From Pseudopelobacter sp964542535 (GTDB taxonomy: Bacteria > Desulfobacterota > Desulfuromonadia > Geobacterales > Pseudopelobacteraceae): a stretch of DNA of 64,000 nt. How positions within the stretch are numbered: the stretch's first letter is position 1; the number at the start of each line of letters is the position of its first letter. The notes under the pieces were generated by a model. That model was given only the letters and a program-made list of their open reading frames with translations. It did not search any database and was not told where the DNA came from. A program made the position numbers and the translations under genes. Below, in pieces: positions 10,528 through 20,415 of the stretch. The DNA lies in NCBI GenBank assembly GCA_964542535.1, contig CAZIUE010000004.1, positions 62,001 to 126,000 of the forward strand. Reading direction: 5' to 3'.

Positions 10528-11688
10528 ATGAAACAACTTTCCATACTCGGTTCAACCGGCTCCATCGGCGTCAGCACCCTGGAGATCGTCGCCGCCCATC
10601 CGGAGCGTTTCCGGGTCACCGCCCTGACCGCGGGCAAGAATCTGGATCTTCTGGCCCGCCAGATCAGACAGTTCTCCCCCCGCATCGCCGCCGTGGCTTC
10701 CCGGGACGATGTCCCCCGCTTGGCCCGGCTCTGCGCGGGCCTGGAAGTGAAGATCGTCGGCGGCGTGGAAGGGCTGATCGAGGCAGCCACCTGTGACGGC
10801 ACGGACATGGTGGTTGCGGCAATCGTGGGCGCAGCCGGGCTGGTGCCCACCGCCGCCGCCATCCGCGCCGGCAAGGATATCGCCCTGGCCAACAAGGAAA
10901 CCCTAGTCACCGCCGGGCACCTGTTCATGGAAATGGTGAAACGCCACGGAGTCAAGCTCTACCCGGTGGACAGCGAGCACAGCGCGATCTTCCAGTCCCT
11001 GGAGGGGCATCGTAGCCAGGATATCGGCACGATCATCCTGACCGCATCGGGCGGACCGTTCCTGAACAGCACCCTGGAGCAGCTGGCCGGCGTCACGGTG
11101 GCGGATGCCCTCAACCACCCCAACTGGAGCATGGGGAGAAAGATCACCATCGACTCGGCCACCATGATGAACAAGGGGCTGGAAGTCATCGAAGCCCGCT
11201 GGCTGTTCGACACTCCGGTAGAGAGGATCAGCGTCAACATTCACCCCCAGAGCATCATCCACTCCATGGTGGAGTATATCGACGGCTGCGTCATCGCCCA
11301 GCTGGGCATGCCGGACATGAAGGCGCCCATCGCCTACGCCCTCTCCTACCCGGAACGGATTCTCACCGGGATCAAACCCCTGGACCTGACCAGCCTCACG
11401 GGGCTTACCTTCTTCAAGCCGGACCGCGAAAAGTTCCGCTGTCTGGAACTTGCCTACCGGGCCCTGGGCGACGGTGAAAGCATGCCGGCGGTCATGAACG
11501 CCGCCAACGAGATCGCCGTGGAGGCGTTCCTGGAGGGAAAAATCACCTTCCTGGACATCGCCCGGGTGATCGAAGAGACCATGGACAACCATCGGCCCCA
11601 CGACCTCGGTTCCATCGCCGAGGTACTCCAGGCCGACCAGTGGGGCCGTGACACGGCCCGCGGCATCTGCGGGAGGCTTGCGAACTGA
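10528..11688 (+). CDS. dxr: 1-deoxy-D-xylulose 5-phosphate reductoisomerase
   Basis: Second step of the MEP isoprenoid pathway: NADPH-dependent conversion of DXP to MEP in the cytosol. The 386-residue protein begins MKQLSILGSTGSIGVSTLEI, with the GSTGSIG nucleotide-binding loop. LANKETLV and the metal-binding PVDSEHSAIFQ segment are present. It starts seven bases after cdsA and is followed one base later by rseP. It feeds the same isoprenoid branch as uppS. Confidence 0.97.
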   Translation: MKQLSILGSTGSIGVSTLEIVAAHPERFRVTALTAGKNLDLLARQIRQFSPRIAAVASRDDVPRLARLCAGLEVKIVGGVEGLIEAATCDGTDMVVAAIVGAAGLVPTAAAIRAGKDIALANKETLVTAGHLFMEMVKRHGVKLYPVDSEHSAIFQSLEGHRSQDIGTIILTASGGPFLNSTLEQLAGVTVADALNHPNWSMGRKITIDSATMMNKGLEVIEARWLFDTPVERISVNIHPQSIIHSMVEYIDGCVIAQLGMPDMKAPIAYALSYPERILTGIKPLDLTSLTGLTFFKPDREKFRCLELAYRALGDGESMPAVMNAANEIAVEAFLEGKITFLDIARVIEETMDNHRPHDLGSIAEVLQADQWGRDTARGICGRLAN

Positions 11689-11689
11689 C

Positions 11690-12811
11690 ATGACGATCAT
11701 CTACGCCATCATCGCCCTGGGAGTCCTGATCTTCGTCCACGAGATGGGGCACTTCATCGTCGCCAAACTCTCCAACGTCAAGGTGGAAAAGTTCTCCCTC
11801 GGTTTCGGCCCGAAACTGTTCGGCAGGAGGATCGGCGAGACGGAGTACCTGCTGTCGGCCTTCCCCCTGGGGGGGTACGTGAAGATGTTCGGTGAAGGGG
11901 GCTTTATCGAAGGGGGAGAGACCCATCACCAACAGCAGGGTCCCGACCAGCCGTTGGTACCCCTGGAGTACACCGAAGAAGAAAAACGGCGCTCCTTTGC
12001 CCACAAACCGCCCCTGGTGCGCATTGCCATCGTCCTGGCCGGCCCGGTTTTCAACCTGCTCTTTGCCTGGCTGGCATTCATGCTGCTCTGCACCCTGGGG
12101 GTCCCCACCATCACCACCAGGATCGGCGAGGTGCTCAAGGATAAGCCCGCGGCCCGGGCCGGCATCCTCACAAACGACCTGATCACCGCCGTTGACGGTA
12201 CGCCGGTTTCCCGCTGGGAAGAGTTCGCCACCCGCATCTCCGACAGCGGAGGGAAACAGATCACCCTGACGGTCACGCGCGGCGCCAGACAGCTGAGCTT
12301 CCGCCTCACGCCGGCGCCCCGGGTAGCCAAGAACGTCTTCGGCGAGAACGTCAACGGCTATGCCATCGGCGTGGCATCGGCGGGCGAAATCGTGACCGAG
12401 TATTACGACCCGCTCCAGGCCATCGTCAAGGGGAGCCAACAGACCCTGGCGGTCATCGACCTGACGGTCACCTCCCTGATCAAGCTGGCCCAGCGCATCG
12501 TTCCGCTGGACACGGTGGGAGGGCCGATCATGATCGCCAAGATGGCCGGTGAACAGGCTTCGGCCGGCGGCGCCAGTTTCCTGGCCTTCATGGCACTGCT
12601 CTCCATCAACCTGGGGATCCTGAACCTGCTGCCGGTTCCGGTGCTGGACGGTGGGCATCTGATCTTCTATGTGTGGGAACTGGTCTTCCGCAGGCCGGTC
12701 AGGCAGCAGGTGCGGGAATACGCCCAGCAGATCGGCATGGCGCTGCTGTTGGGGCTGATGCTGCTGGCCTTCTACAACGACATCGTGCGCTACTTCGTCG
12801 GCCAGGGGTAA
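11690..12811 (+). CDS. rseP: Site-2 zinc metalloprotease RseP
   Basis: Intramembrane protease that cleaves anti-sigma factors and remnant signal peptides. The 373-residue protein has HEMGH at residues 17-21 in the first membrane helix, a central PDZ domain (about 130-205) and the second active-site motif NLLPVPVLDGG near the C-terminus. The dxr stop and this ATG are separated by a single base. It closes the eight-gene core block. Confidence 0.95.
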   Translation: MTIIYAIIALGVLIFVHEMGHFIVAKLSNVKVEKFSLGFGPKLFGRRIGETEYLLSAFPLGGYVKMFGEGGFIEGGETHHQQQGPDQPLVPLEYTEEEKRRSFAHKPPLVRIAIVLAGPVFNLLFAWLAFMLLCTLGVPTITTRIGEVLKDKPAARAGILTNDLITAVDGTPVSRWEEFATRISDSGGKQITLTVTRGARQLSFRLTPAPRVAKNVFGENVNGYAIGVASAGEIVTEYYDPLQAIVKGSQQTLAVIDLTVTSLIKLAQRIVPLDTVGGPIMIAKMAGEQASAGGASFLAFMALLSINLGILNLLPVPVLDGGHLIFYVWELVFRRPVRQQVREYAQQIGMALLLGLMLLAFYNDIVRYFVGQG

Positions 12812-12832
12812 GGGGCTCAGAGATCATTAAAT

Positions 12833-13092
12833 TGCAAGGATCTCACGCAAAGACGTGAAGAAATCAAACAGTTGAGCCTTTTGCACGACGTATGCTTCGC
12901 CCTTCGACAGGCTCGGGGCGAACGGACACAAATCGATATACGCACTGATATTCCGTTCATGGTGAGCGTGCCGAACCATGAACGGAATACTGTTTGCACA
13001 AGGCGACGTTGTCAAACAGTGGCGCTTCACCAAACAGGTGATTCACGTGTTCTGCATATCCTTCCGTTTTCTTTGTGACTTCGCGTGAATAA
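12833..13092. repeat. Composite intergenic repeat (REP/MITE-like)
   Basis: The 378-base gap after rseP has no convincing gene. Its edges resemble each other in inverted orientation (CTCACGCAAAGACG near 12842 and CTTCGCGTGAA near 13078). Inside are CCTTCGACAGGCTCGGGG (12901-12918) and a perfect 14-bp inverted repeat, ATTCCGTTCATGGT (12950-12963) with ACCATGAACGGAAT (12975-12988). Similar CACGCAAAG sequence recurs at about 54.7 kb. This suggests a dispersed non-coding repeat family. Confidence 0.6.
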
Positions 13093-13189
13093 CCGCATAA
13101 CCTCCATATGACGAAGAAATGCCGCTCTTCAGCATAGTATTTCTTTACTGGCCGCTTGCACGTCACCGACGCCCCTTACAACGATTCCC

Positions 13190-14062
13190 ATGTCTACCCT
13201 TGCCTTCAGTCTGATCGTCATCTCGGCGGTAATGCACGCCCTCTGGAACCTGCTGGTGAAGCGCTGCCGCCACAAGACGGTCTTCATCTGGTGGATGTTC
13301 GTGGCGTCCGCCTCGCTGTTCACCCTGAGCCTCCCCTTCGTGCCGGAACAGTTCGGCTGGCCGGCGCGGCACACCCTGCTAATGGCCGCCATCGGAGCGG
13401 TCTGCTTCGTACTCTACCACCTGCTGAACGGCCGCGCCTACCAGGACGGAGACCTGTCGGTGGTCTACCCCCTCACCCAGACCTCCATCATCTACGTGCC
13501 TGTCTGGGGCATGACCCTGCTGGGTGAGCGTCTCAGTCCAACGGGGCTGTGCGGCATCCTGCTGGTGATCCTGGGCACCTATTCGGTACAGCTGCGGCGT
13601 TTCTCCCTCACCGACCTGCTCCGTCCCTTCCGGGACCTGAAGAGCGTCTCGGTCAGGGCTTCCCTGGCGGCCGGTTTCATCTACTCCATCGGTTCGGTGG
13701 CCGAGAAGAACGGGGTCAGATACTGTCCCCCGCTCCTCTTCACCTATGTGCTGGTCATGATGATGCTGCTACTCATGTCGCTGAATCTCTGCCGTTCCCG
13801 CTATCGCGGCCTGGTCGGAGAGGAGCTGCGGGAAAACTGGCGCCTGATCCTGTGCAGCGGACCGGTGGTGATGGCGTCGTTCCTGAGCTTCCGTTACGGC
13901 CTTAACCTGGCGCCGGTGAGCTACGCGGTGCCGGTGCGTCAGGTAAGTATCATGGTGGGGGTGCTGATCGGCGTCGTCTTCCTGGGGGAGTCCTGCGGGA
14001 GGATCAGGGTCGCGGCGGCGCTGCTGATCCTGTGCGGCGCGGTCATGATCCGATTGGGGTGA
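13190..14062 (+). CDS. EamA/DMT-superfamily transporter
   Basis: A 290-residue membrane protein with ten predicted helices arranged as two EamA repeats of about 140 residues each. It has the typical HALWNLLVKR first helix and the YPLTQTSIIYVPVWG segment in the first half. Such proteins export or import small metabolites; the substrate cannot be read from the sequence. It begins after the repeat gap and ends convergent with a small membrane protein gene. Confidence 0.85.
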   Translation: MSTLAFSLIVISAVMHALWNLLVKRCRHKTVFIWWMFVASASLFTLSLPFVPEQFGWPARHTLLMAAIGAVCFVLYHLLNGRAYQDGDLSVVYPLTQTSIIYVPVWGMTLLGERLSPTGLCGILLVILGTYSVQLRRFSLTDLLRPFRDLKSVSVRASLAAGFIYSIGSVAEKNGVRYCPPLLFTYVLVMMMLLLMSLNLCRSRYRGLVGEELRENWRLILCSGPVVMASFLSFRYGLNLAPVSYAVPVRQVSIMVGVLIGVVFLGESCGRIRVAAALLILCGAVMIRLG

Positions 14063-14136
14063 AGGGTAAGGAGTGAGGAGAAAAGCGCAAGGAGTCGGGG
14101 GACTCGAAAGGCTCCTCACCCCTCACGTCATTCCCG

Positions 14137-14352
14137 TCAGCTCTTCCTGAAACCGATGATGCCGCCCAGGCCGGCCAACAGCCCTCCCCAGGCCAGAAGC
14201 AGCTCCTTGGGGCTGTACTGCCCCTTCATGTCCGGGACGTTGCGGGTCATCCATTCCGCCAGCGTCTCGGTTGCGGTGACCGTAAAGGCCGAATAGAAGA
14301 AGGCCGCTCCCACGAGAAACAGTATGATCCCGATGATTTTTTTCAACTCCAT
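14137..14352 (-). CDS. Small two-helix membrane protein (DUF3185-like)
   Basis: A 71-residue protein with an N-terminal helix (IIGIILFLVGAAFFYSAF) and a C-terminal Gly-rich helix (LLLAWGGLLAGLGGIIGF), separated by a hydrophilic loop. The pattern resembles small DUF3185-type proteins. The ATG follows a GGGAGGGTGAC stretch on the minus strand. Function is unknown. It is convergent with the transporter gene and divergent from cca. Confidence 0.7.
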   Translation of the reverse strand: MELKKIIGIILFLVGAAFFYSAFTVTATETLAEWMTRNVPDMKGQYSPKELLLAWGGLLAGLGGIIGFRKS

Positions 14353-14457
14353 GTCACCCTCCCTGTCGGCGAAAATCTGCCCTGCTTTCTACATGAGCGC
14401 GCATCCCCTGTCAACCGCGACCTGTGCCCAGGCATGGCCGGGAGGGCGGCAACGGCC

Positions 14458-15675
14458 ATGAACGAGCAGCTCGACTACCTGAGGGAGCTGTTTCCGGCCG
14501 CATGCCGCGACCGGGTAGTTCTGGTGGGGGGATGGGTGCGGGACCTTCTGCAAGGACGGGCGAACCGTGACATCGACCTGGCCGCGGCCCTGACCGGAGA
14601 CGAACTGGCCGGATGCGGCTTTCGCCTGGTGACCGGCAAAAGCACCGCTCCCATCTGGTTCCGGCACGACGACATGCTCGGCGTCATCGAGCTGACCCCC
14701 CTGGCGGACCTGCGTGCCCTGGAGGCCGACCTCGCGCGCCGCGACTTCACCATCAACGCCCTGGCCATGGATCTGGAGGGGAACCTGCACGACCCCCTGG
14801 GCGGCCGGGACGACCTTGCGCGGGGAATGCTCCGCCCCTGTTCGGCGCAGAGCTTCAGGGACGACCCGGCGCGCATCTTCCGGGCCCTGCGCTTCGAGGC
14901 CTACGGCTGGCGCATGACAGCGGAGTGCCGGGAGCTGATCAGGGAGCGGGAGTGGAGCAGGGAGCTGGCCTCCATCCCCGTGGAACGCTTCTCCCGGGAG
15001 ATGCTCAAGGCCTGCGCGCTTCCCCGTGGGGAGCGTTTCTTCCGCGGCATGCTTGAATTCGGGGTAGGCACGGCGTTTCTCCCGGAGCTCTTCCGCATGC
15101 CCGCCATCCCGGCCGGTCCCCTCTGCCGCCACCCCGAGGGTGACCTGCTGACCCACTCCCTCCAGGTGCTGGAACGGGTGGCGGAGCATTCCGCCGATCC
15201 CCTGGCCCGCTTCTGCGCCTTCTTCCACGACATCGGCAAGCTGGCCACCGCCCCGGACCGTTACCCACGGCACCACGGCCACGAGCGGGCAGGTATCGAC
15301 CTGGCTCGCCTGCTCTGCCTCCGTCTGCGCCTGCCGACCCGTTACCGCACCGCCCTGGCCGGAGTCAGCCGGCTGCACATGCTGCTCGCCAGGTGGGACG
15401 AGCTGCGGGACGGGACCAAGGTGAGGGTTGCGGAGCAGGCGCACCGGGCGGGCATCGGGGAGATCCTCCCCATGGTAGGAACGGCGGACACGGGGAGCGA
15501 CGGGGAACCGGCAGGATGGCCGCGTGCCCTGGAGGTGGTGCGCATGTCAACGTCCGCACTCAACCTGGATCAGCGGCACCTTGAAAAGGTCCCACCCGAG
15601 GGGCGGTGCCGGCTGATCCACATGAGGCGGGTGGAGGTCTTCCGCGGCACGGCTACTCGGCCATCCTGCGCCTGA
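14458..15675 (+). CDS. tRNA nucleotidyltransferase / poly(A) polymerase with HD domain
   Basis: Class II nucleotidyltransferase of 405 residues that adds CCA to tRNA 3' ends or poly(A) to RNA. The N-terminal domain has VLVGGWVRDLL, the metal-binding RDIDLA and the RRDFTINALAMD motif. FRDDPARIFRALRF follows, and a C-terminal HD domain carries HxxxH and HDIGK motifs. The start at 14458 has GGGAGGG upstream; the ATG at 14434 has none. The last 23 bases overlap the convergent ABC permease gene. Which specificity it has (CCA or A only) cannot be decided by eye. Confidence 0.85.
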   Translation: MNEQLDYLRELFPAACRDRVVLVGGWVRDLLQGRANRDIDLAAALTGDELAGCGFRLVTGKSTAPIWFRHDDMLGVIELTPLADLRALEADLARRDFTINALAMDLEGNLHDPLGGRDDLARGMLRPCSAQSFRDDPARIFRALRFEAYGWRMTAECRELIREREWSRELASIPVERFSREMLKACALPRGERFFRGMLEFGVGTAFLPELFRMPAIPAGPLCRHPEGDLLTHSLQVLERVAEHSADPLARFCAFFHDIGKLATAPDRYPRHHGHERAGIDLARLLCLRLRLPTRYRTALAGVSRLHMLLARWDELRDGTKVRVAEQAHRAGIGEILPMVGTADTGSDGEPAGWPRALEVVRMSTSALNLDQRHLEKVPPEGRCRLIHMRRVEVFRGTATRPSCA

Positions 15676-16408
15676 AGATGGCGACGGCCGCCCCAAAGGC
15701 CCCGAGGGCCATGACCAGCACCTGTAACGCGAAGCCGGGTTGGAACACCCCCCCCACCATGGCCAGTCGGCTCCCTTCGAACAGGGCAGTGGTGGGAAGC
15801 AGCCGCACCCAGGGGAGCAGCTGCTCGGGGTAGGAGGAGAGCGGGAAGAACAGTCCGGACATGAAGATCAGCGGCATGACCAACACCGCCTCCACCTTGC
15901 CGATGGTCTCGGGCTTGTCCATGACGGTGCCGCTGATCAACCCGGCACAGGAGAAGAGCGCCGAACCGGGGAGCAGAAACGCCAGATAGGCCAGCAGGTT
16001 GTCCGGCTGAAAACGAAAGGGGGTGATGGCGAAGATCACCAGGGCCACCGCCAACCCCTTGATCAGGCCATGGCTGAAGCCGGAGAGGATCTTGGCTACC
16101 ACGATCTCCCAGACCGCTATGGGGGTGACCCGGTAGGATTCCACCGTGAACTGCACCCTGCGGTGGAACCAGAGGCTCCAGACGCTGTCGTTGTAGGCGG
16201 CGTTGACCGCGGTCATGGTGATCAGGCCAGGGGCGATGAAGAGGCTGTAGGGAATCCCGTCCACCGGTCCGATGTATCCCCGCATGCCGATGCCGAAGGC
16301 CAGATACATGGTCAGGGGATAAGCCACCACCGCCGCCAGTTCCGACCAGATACTGCGCCTGAGCACCAGCATGTCGCGCCGCCAGATTGCCAGGGAGCCC
16401 CGCGGCAT
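15653..16408 (-). CDS. ABC-2 type exporter permease (NodJ-like)
   Basis: A 251-residue inner-membrane permease with six helices and the ABC2_membrane layout. I set the start at 16408 (MPRGSLAIWRRD), where its ATG overlaps the ATPase stop as TGATG. The reading frame extends far upstream but there runs through the ATPase gene. Conserved helix text such as LIFMSGLFFPLSSYPEQL resembles NodJ/LPS-type exporters. Its stop lies inside the convergent cca gene. Confidence 0.87.
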   Translation of the reverse strand: MPRGSLAIWRRDMLVLRRSIWSELAAVVAYPLTMYLAFGIGMRGYIGPVDGIPYSLFIAPGLITMTAVNAAYNDSVWSLWFHRRVQFTVESYRVTPIAVWEIVVAKILSGFSHGLIKGLAVALVIFAITPFRFQPDNLLAYLAFLLPGSALFSCAGLISGTVMDKPETIGKVEAVLVMPLIFMSGLFFPLSSYPEQLLPWVRLLPTTALFEGSRLAMVGGVFQPGFALQVLVMALGAFGAAVAIFRRRMAE

Positions 16409-17334
16409 CACTTGCGCACCCCTGTTCCGGTCAGGCTGATGAACACGTCTTCCAGGGTCCGCTCCTTGAGCGAGATGCGCCGCACCGGCGCGCCATGGAG
16501 GGCCGAAACCACCTGGGAGATGCACTCCCAGCTCTCCAGGCTCAGGTCCACCCCAGCGCCACTCACCCCCAGTTCCCGTACGCACGCCATCTTTTCCAGG
16601 AGCCGGGCATAGGCATCAACCTGGCCGTCGAATTCGATCTCGTAGACCGTATCGCCGGAGAGGCGCTGCTTCAGTTCCGAGGTCGTTCCCTGGGCGATGA
16701 GCCGGCCGTGATCCATGATGGCGATGCGATCGCAGAGCTGTTCGGCCTCCTCCAGGTAATGGGTGGTGAGGAAGATGGTCATGCTCCCCGCCAGGGAGCG
16801 CACGTAGTCCCACACGGCGCGACGCGACTGGGGATCCAGGCCGGTGGTGGGCTCGTCCAGAAAGAGCACCCGGGGGGCATGCAGGAGAGCACGCGCCACC
16901 ACCAGCCGGCGCTGCATGCCGCCGGAAAAGGTGTCGGGAAAATCCCCCTGCCGCTCCGTCAGCCCCATCAGCTCCAGCATCTCGTCGATGCGGGGGCCAA
17001 TGCTCCGGGGCGGCATGGCGTGGAGCCGGGCATGCAGCTCAAGGTTTTCCCGCGCGGTCAGGTAGCGATCCAGGCTGTTCTCCTGGGATACCACACCGAT
17101 CAGGGCACGGATACGGCGACCGTGGGTGCGGGTATCCATCCCCTCGATGAACGCCTCGCCGCTGCTCTGGCGCGTCAGGGTGGTCAGGATGCGGATCAGG
17201 CTGGTCTTGCCGGCGCCGTTGGGACCCAGCAGCCCGAAGATGGACCCCTGCCCGACGCGGAGATCGACGCCGTCAAGGGCGGTCAGCCGGCCGTAGGTTC
17301 TGGTCAGGTTGCTGGTGAGGATAGCGCTGATCAT
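16408..17334 (-). CDS. ABC-2 type exporter ATPase (NodI/DrrA-like)
   Basis: A 308-residue ATPase with Walker A GPNGAGKTS (about 38-46), signature SGGMQRR, Walker B VLFLDEPTTGLD and an H-loop TTHYLEEAE. A C-terminal extension of about 80 residues is typical of drug or polysaccharide exporters. It pairs with the permease encoded immediately downstream. The substrate is not evident. The gene diverges from a lipoprotein gene across a 364-base gap. Confidence 0.9.
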   Translation of the reverse strand: MISAILTSNLTRTYGRLTALDGVDLRVGQGSIFGLLGPNGAGKTSLIRILTTLTRQSSGEAFIEGMDTRTHGRRIRALIGVVSQENSLDRYLTARENLELHARLHAMPPRSIGPRIDEMLELMGLTERQGDFPDTFSGGMQRRLVVARALLHAPRVLFLDEPTTGLDPQSRRAVWDYVRSLAGSMTIFLTTHYLEEAEQLCDRIAIMDHGRLIAQGTTSELKQRLSGDTVYEIEFDGQVDAYARLLEKMACVRELGVSGAGVDLSLESWECISQVVSALHGAPVRRISLKERTLEDVFISLTGTGVRK

Positions 17335-17698
17335 GGCATATTTCTATAGCACAGGCACGGGGAAAAAGGCACCCCTTTCCCCGGTCCGGCGTCAGGCCGG
17401 TGGGTTGGAGCGGCATCTCCCCTTGCATCCCCAGACTCCGGCACGTATCATGGCGGCCGCCGGAGACAGCCCTGGCCAGGGAGAACCCGCGGTCGCCAGA
17501 CAGGAGCCGTAACGGCGAATCCCGGCAGTCTGCGTGCGCCATCATCCCCGGCTTACGGAACGGGCCATTGGCCGGGACAGGCCCTGATTCCCGATCGGCG
17601 GCACCGCGCGCGGCCGGAGCGTCACGCCAGGGAGTCAACCGCGCGAGCCCAGTGTCAGCTTGGCCGTGATGTCCGGCCGGAACAGCAGAGGAGACTCC
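17335..17698 (+). promoter_or_regulatory. Divergent intergenic region with a strong sigma-70 promoter
   Basis: No gene is visible in this 364-base gap. It contains TTGCAT (17423-17428), a 17-base spacer and TATCAT (17446-17451), reading rightward about 250 bases before the lipoprotein ATG. The same boxes, spacing and flanking bases recur ahead of asnS. The remaining leader is GC-rich with short inverted repeats. Confidence 0.6.
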
Positions 17699-18175
17699 AT
17701 GAAGCACAGTGCCATGATCGCGACGGTCCTGCTGCTCGCCGCCTGCGCGCCTGGCGTGCACCGGGCAGGTTCGATCGTCATTACCCCCTTCGCGGCTGAC
17801 CGCTGCAGGACGAACGACCCGTCCACAGTCACCCCCGCGGTCGTGAGCGACATCAGCCGCGCCGCCCGCCGTCACATGCTCGCCCAGGTCAGGACCGAAA
17901 CCGGAATGAACGCCGTCCGCGACTGCGCGACCGGCGACTATGAGCTGGTGGGGCAGGTCGGCAGAGTCGGCAGCGACACGGGATCACGCTGGTGGCTGTT
18001 CGGCTTATCCGATCCCCGGCGTTTCGAGGTTGAGCTGGAGGGGGAACTGCGTCGCTGCGGAACCGGCCAGGTCGTCAGACGCCTGCACGCCTCCCGGAGA
18101 GGGGGCGACCTGGAGGAGGTCGTGGCCGAAGCCTCGCGGGAAGTCATCCGCGGCATCAAGGATATGAGCAGATAA
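17699..18175 (+). CDS. Putative lipoprotein (DUF4410-like)
   Basis: A 158-residue exported protein. The ATG at 17699 follows AGAGGAG. A signal sequence ends in the lipobox LLLAAC (Cys17 or nearby), predicting lipidation and outer- or inner-membrane anchoring. The mature part has short beta-rich segments (YELVGQVGRVG, RFEVELEGELRR) and resembles DUF4410 proteins that look like assembly lipoproteins. A related-looking lipoprotein lies at 50980-51534. No operon partner is visible. Confidence 0.7.
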   Translation: MKHSAMIATVLLLAACAPGVHRAGSIVITPFAADRCRTNDPSTVTPAVVSDISRAARRHMLAQVRTETGMNAVRDCATGDYELVGQVGRVGSDTGSRWWLFGLSDPRRFEVELEGELRRCGTGQVVRRLHASRRGGDLEEVVAEASREVIRGIKDMSR

Positions 18176-18189
18176 TTCCAATTCCAACT

Positions 18190-18330
18190 CAAAGCGCTCT
18201 CTTCGTTGGCCCTTCGGCTTCGCTCAGGGCAGGCTCGTCGAAGGCTCCTCAACGTACTATTCTCGTACGCCTCCGTCGCCTTCTTCCTCGCCCTTAATAT
18301 CATCTTTGATTTGAAACGGGAATAAGACCG
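18190..18330. repeat. REP-like intergenic sequence
   Basis: This stretch contains GGCCCTTCGGCTTCGCTCAG followed by GGCAGGCTCGTCGAAGGC, then pyrimidine-rich sequence around CTCGTACGCCTCCGTCGCC. The CTTCG...CGAAG arms can pair. The motif resembles the CCTTCGACAGGCTC sequence after rseP. It is probably a dispersed repeat and has no coding signal. Confidence 0.4.
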
Positions 18331-18334
18331 GGCG

Positions 18335-18416
18335 GTGCGGCAGGGGGAACCTGACCACGTCCCGCACCGCTCCGTTCCCCATGCCCCTTGCATCCTCCCC
18401 CTGCCGCACGTATCAT
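18335..18416 (+). promoter_or_regulatory. asnS promoter with overlapping 14-bp inverted repeat
   Basis: TTGCAT (18388-18393) and TATCAT (18411-18416) are 17 bases apart and end 36 bases before the asnS ATG. A perfect 14-bp inverted repeat pairs GTGCGGCAGGGGGA (18335-18348) with TCCCCCTGCCGCAC (18396-18409). The right arm fills the promoter spacer, so it could be an operator or an RNA-independent DNA loop site. Confidence 0.6.
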
Positions 18417-18452
18417 TGCGTCGGCACAGCCACCGAAGGGAGACGACACACC

Positions 18453-19832
<1,380 letters not shown>

Positions 19833-19835
19833 GCC

Positions 19836-20117
19836 ATGTTCATCTTCTGCATGGAGCTGCATCTCTCCCTCCCCTGCGATTCGCTCAAGGGGAAGCGGGG
19901 GATCTTCAAGAGCCTGCTGGGGCGGGCCAGAAACCACTTCAACGTCTCCTGCGCCGAGGTGGACCGCCAGGACAACCCCCGGGTGGCGGTGCTGGGATTC
20001 GTCACCGTCAGTCCTGATAAAGTCATCGCCCGCACAACCCTGGAGCGGTTGGAGGAGTGGGTCTACGAGAACTGGCCGGACGTGGAGATCACCGGAGCGG
20101 ACATCTCCGAGATTTGA
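19836..20117 (+). CDS. DUF503 family protein (YlxP-like)
   Basis: A 93-residue cytosolic protein that begins MFIFCMELHLSLPCDSLKGKR, the conserved start of DUF503/YlxP proteins. The family is often linked to translation genes and ribosome maturation, but its function is not settled. It begins three bases after asnS and is likely cotranscribed. The AEVDRQDNPRVAVLGFVTVS segment is family-typical. Confidence 0.85.
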   Translation: MFIFCMELHLSLPCDSLKGKRGIFKSLLGRARNHFNVSCAEVDRQDNPRVAVLGFVTVSPDKVIARTTLERLEEWVYENWPDVEITGADISEI

Positions 20118-20147
20118 GCCGCTAATGCGCGGACCCCAAAAATATGC

Positions 20148-20175
20148 TTGACGTGCCCCCCCTTTTTAAGATAAA
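20148..20175 (+). promoter_or_regulatory. Promoter of tRNA-His
   Basis: TTGACG (20148-20153) and GATAAA (20170-20175) are 16 bases apart. They end 18 bases before the tRNA and are separated by a C-run and T-run. Confidence 0.5.
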
Positions 20176-20192
20176 AGTCAAGACCCAATTAC

Positions 20193-20269
20193 GGTGGCTA
20201 TGGTGAAGCGGTCAACACTTACGACTGTGACTCGTACATTCGAGGGTTCGAATCCCTCTAGCCACCCCA
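20193..20269 (+). tRNA. tRNA-His (GTG anticodon)
   Basis: Acceptor arms GTGGCTA (20194-20200) and TAGCCAC (20259-20265) pair. G at 20193 is the extra 5' G(-1) opposite discriminator C20266, a tRNA-His hallmark, and CCA is encoded at 20267-20269. The anticodon stem-loop reads TACGA-CTGTGAC-TCGTA, giving anticodon GTG. The T arm is GAGGG-TTCGAAT-CCCTC. Its 3' half serves as the left attachment repeat of the island. Confidence 0.97.
20244..20262 (+). repeat. Left attachment repeat (attL) within tRNA-His
   Basis: GGGTTCGAATCCCTCTAGC is repeated perfectly at 46358-46376, and a near-identical continuation (CACCCC against ACCC) follows. Integration into a tRNA 3' end that restores the tRNA is the usual pattern for tyrosine-recombinase islands. 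Confidence 0.75.
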
Positions 20270-20278
20270 AATACAACA

Positions 20279-20330
20279 GCCCGCAAACACTGAATTTTCA
20301 AAGAAAATAAAGGGTTTGCGGGCTTTTTTT
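20279..20330 (+). terminator. Intrinsic terminator after tRNA-His
   Basis: GCCCGCAAAC (20279-20288) pairs perfectly with GTTTGCGGGC (20314-20323) and seven T follow. It ends the tRNA transcript just inside the left island edge. Confidence 0.85.
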
Positions 20331-20415
20331 AATCCTGTGATTTTCGCCATACGCTACAAAATACCGTCATTTTCACTACCTTCTTTTGGCAATCCTTTGT
20401 CAGAAAGCAGACTAC

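Noticed and set aside
14063..14136. Terminator between the DMT transporter and the small membrane protein
   Set aside because: The arms (GTGAGGAG/CTCCTCAC) are short and imperfect, with no T-run on either strand.
17435..17456. Sigma-54 promoter at GGCACGTATCATGGC (and the copy at 18405)
   Set aside because: The GG-GC spacing is wrong in the second copy, while a TTGCAT-17-TATCAT sigma-70 fit is exact in both.
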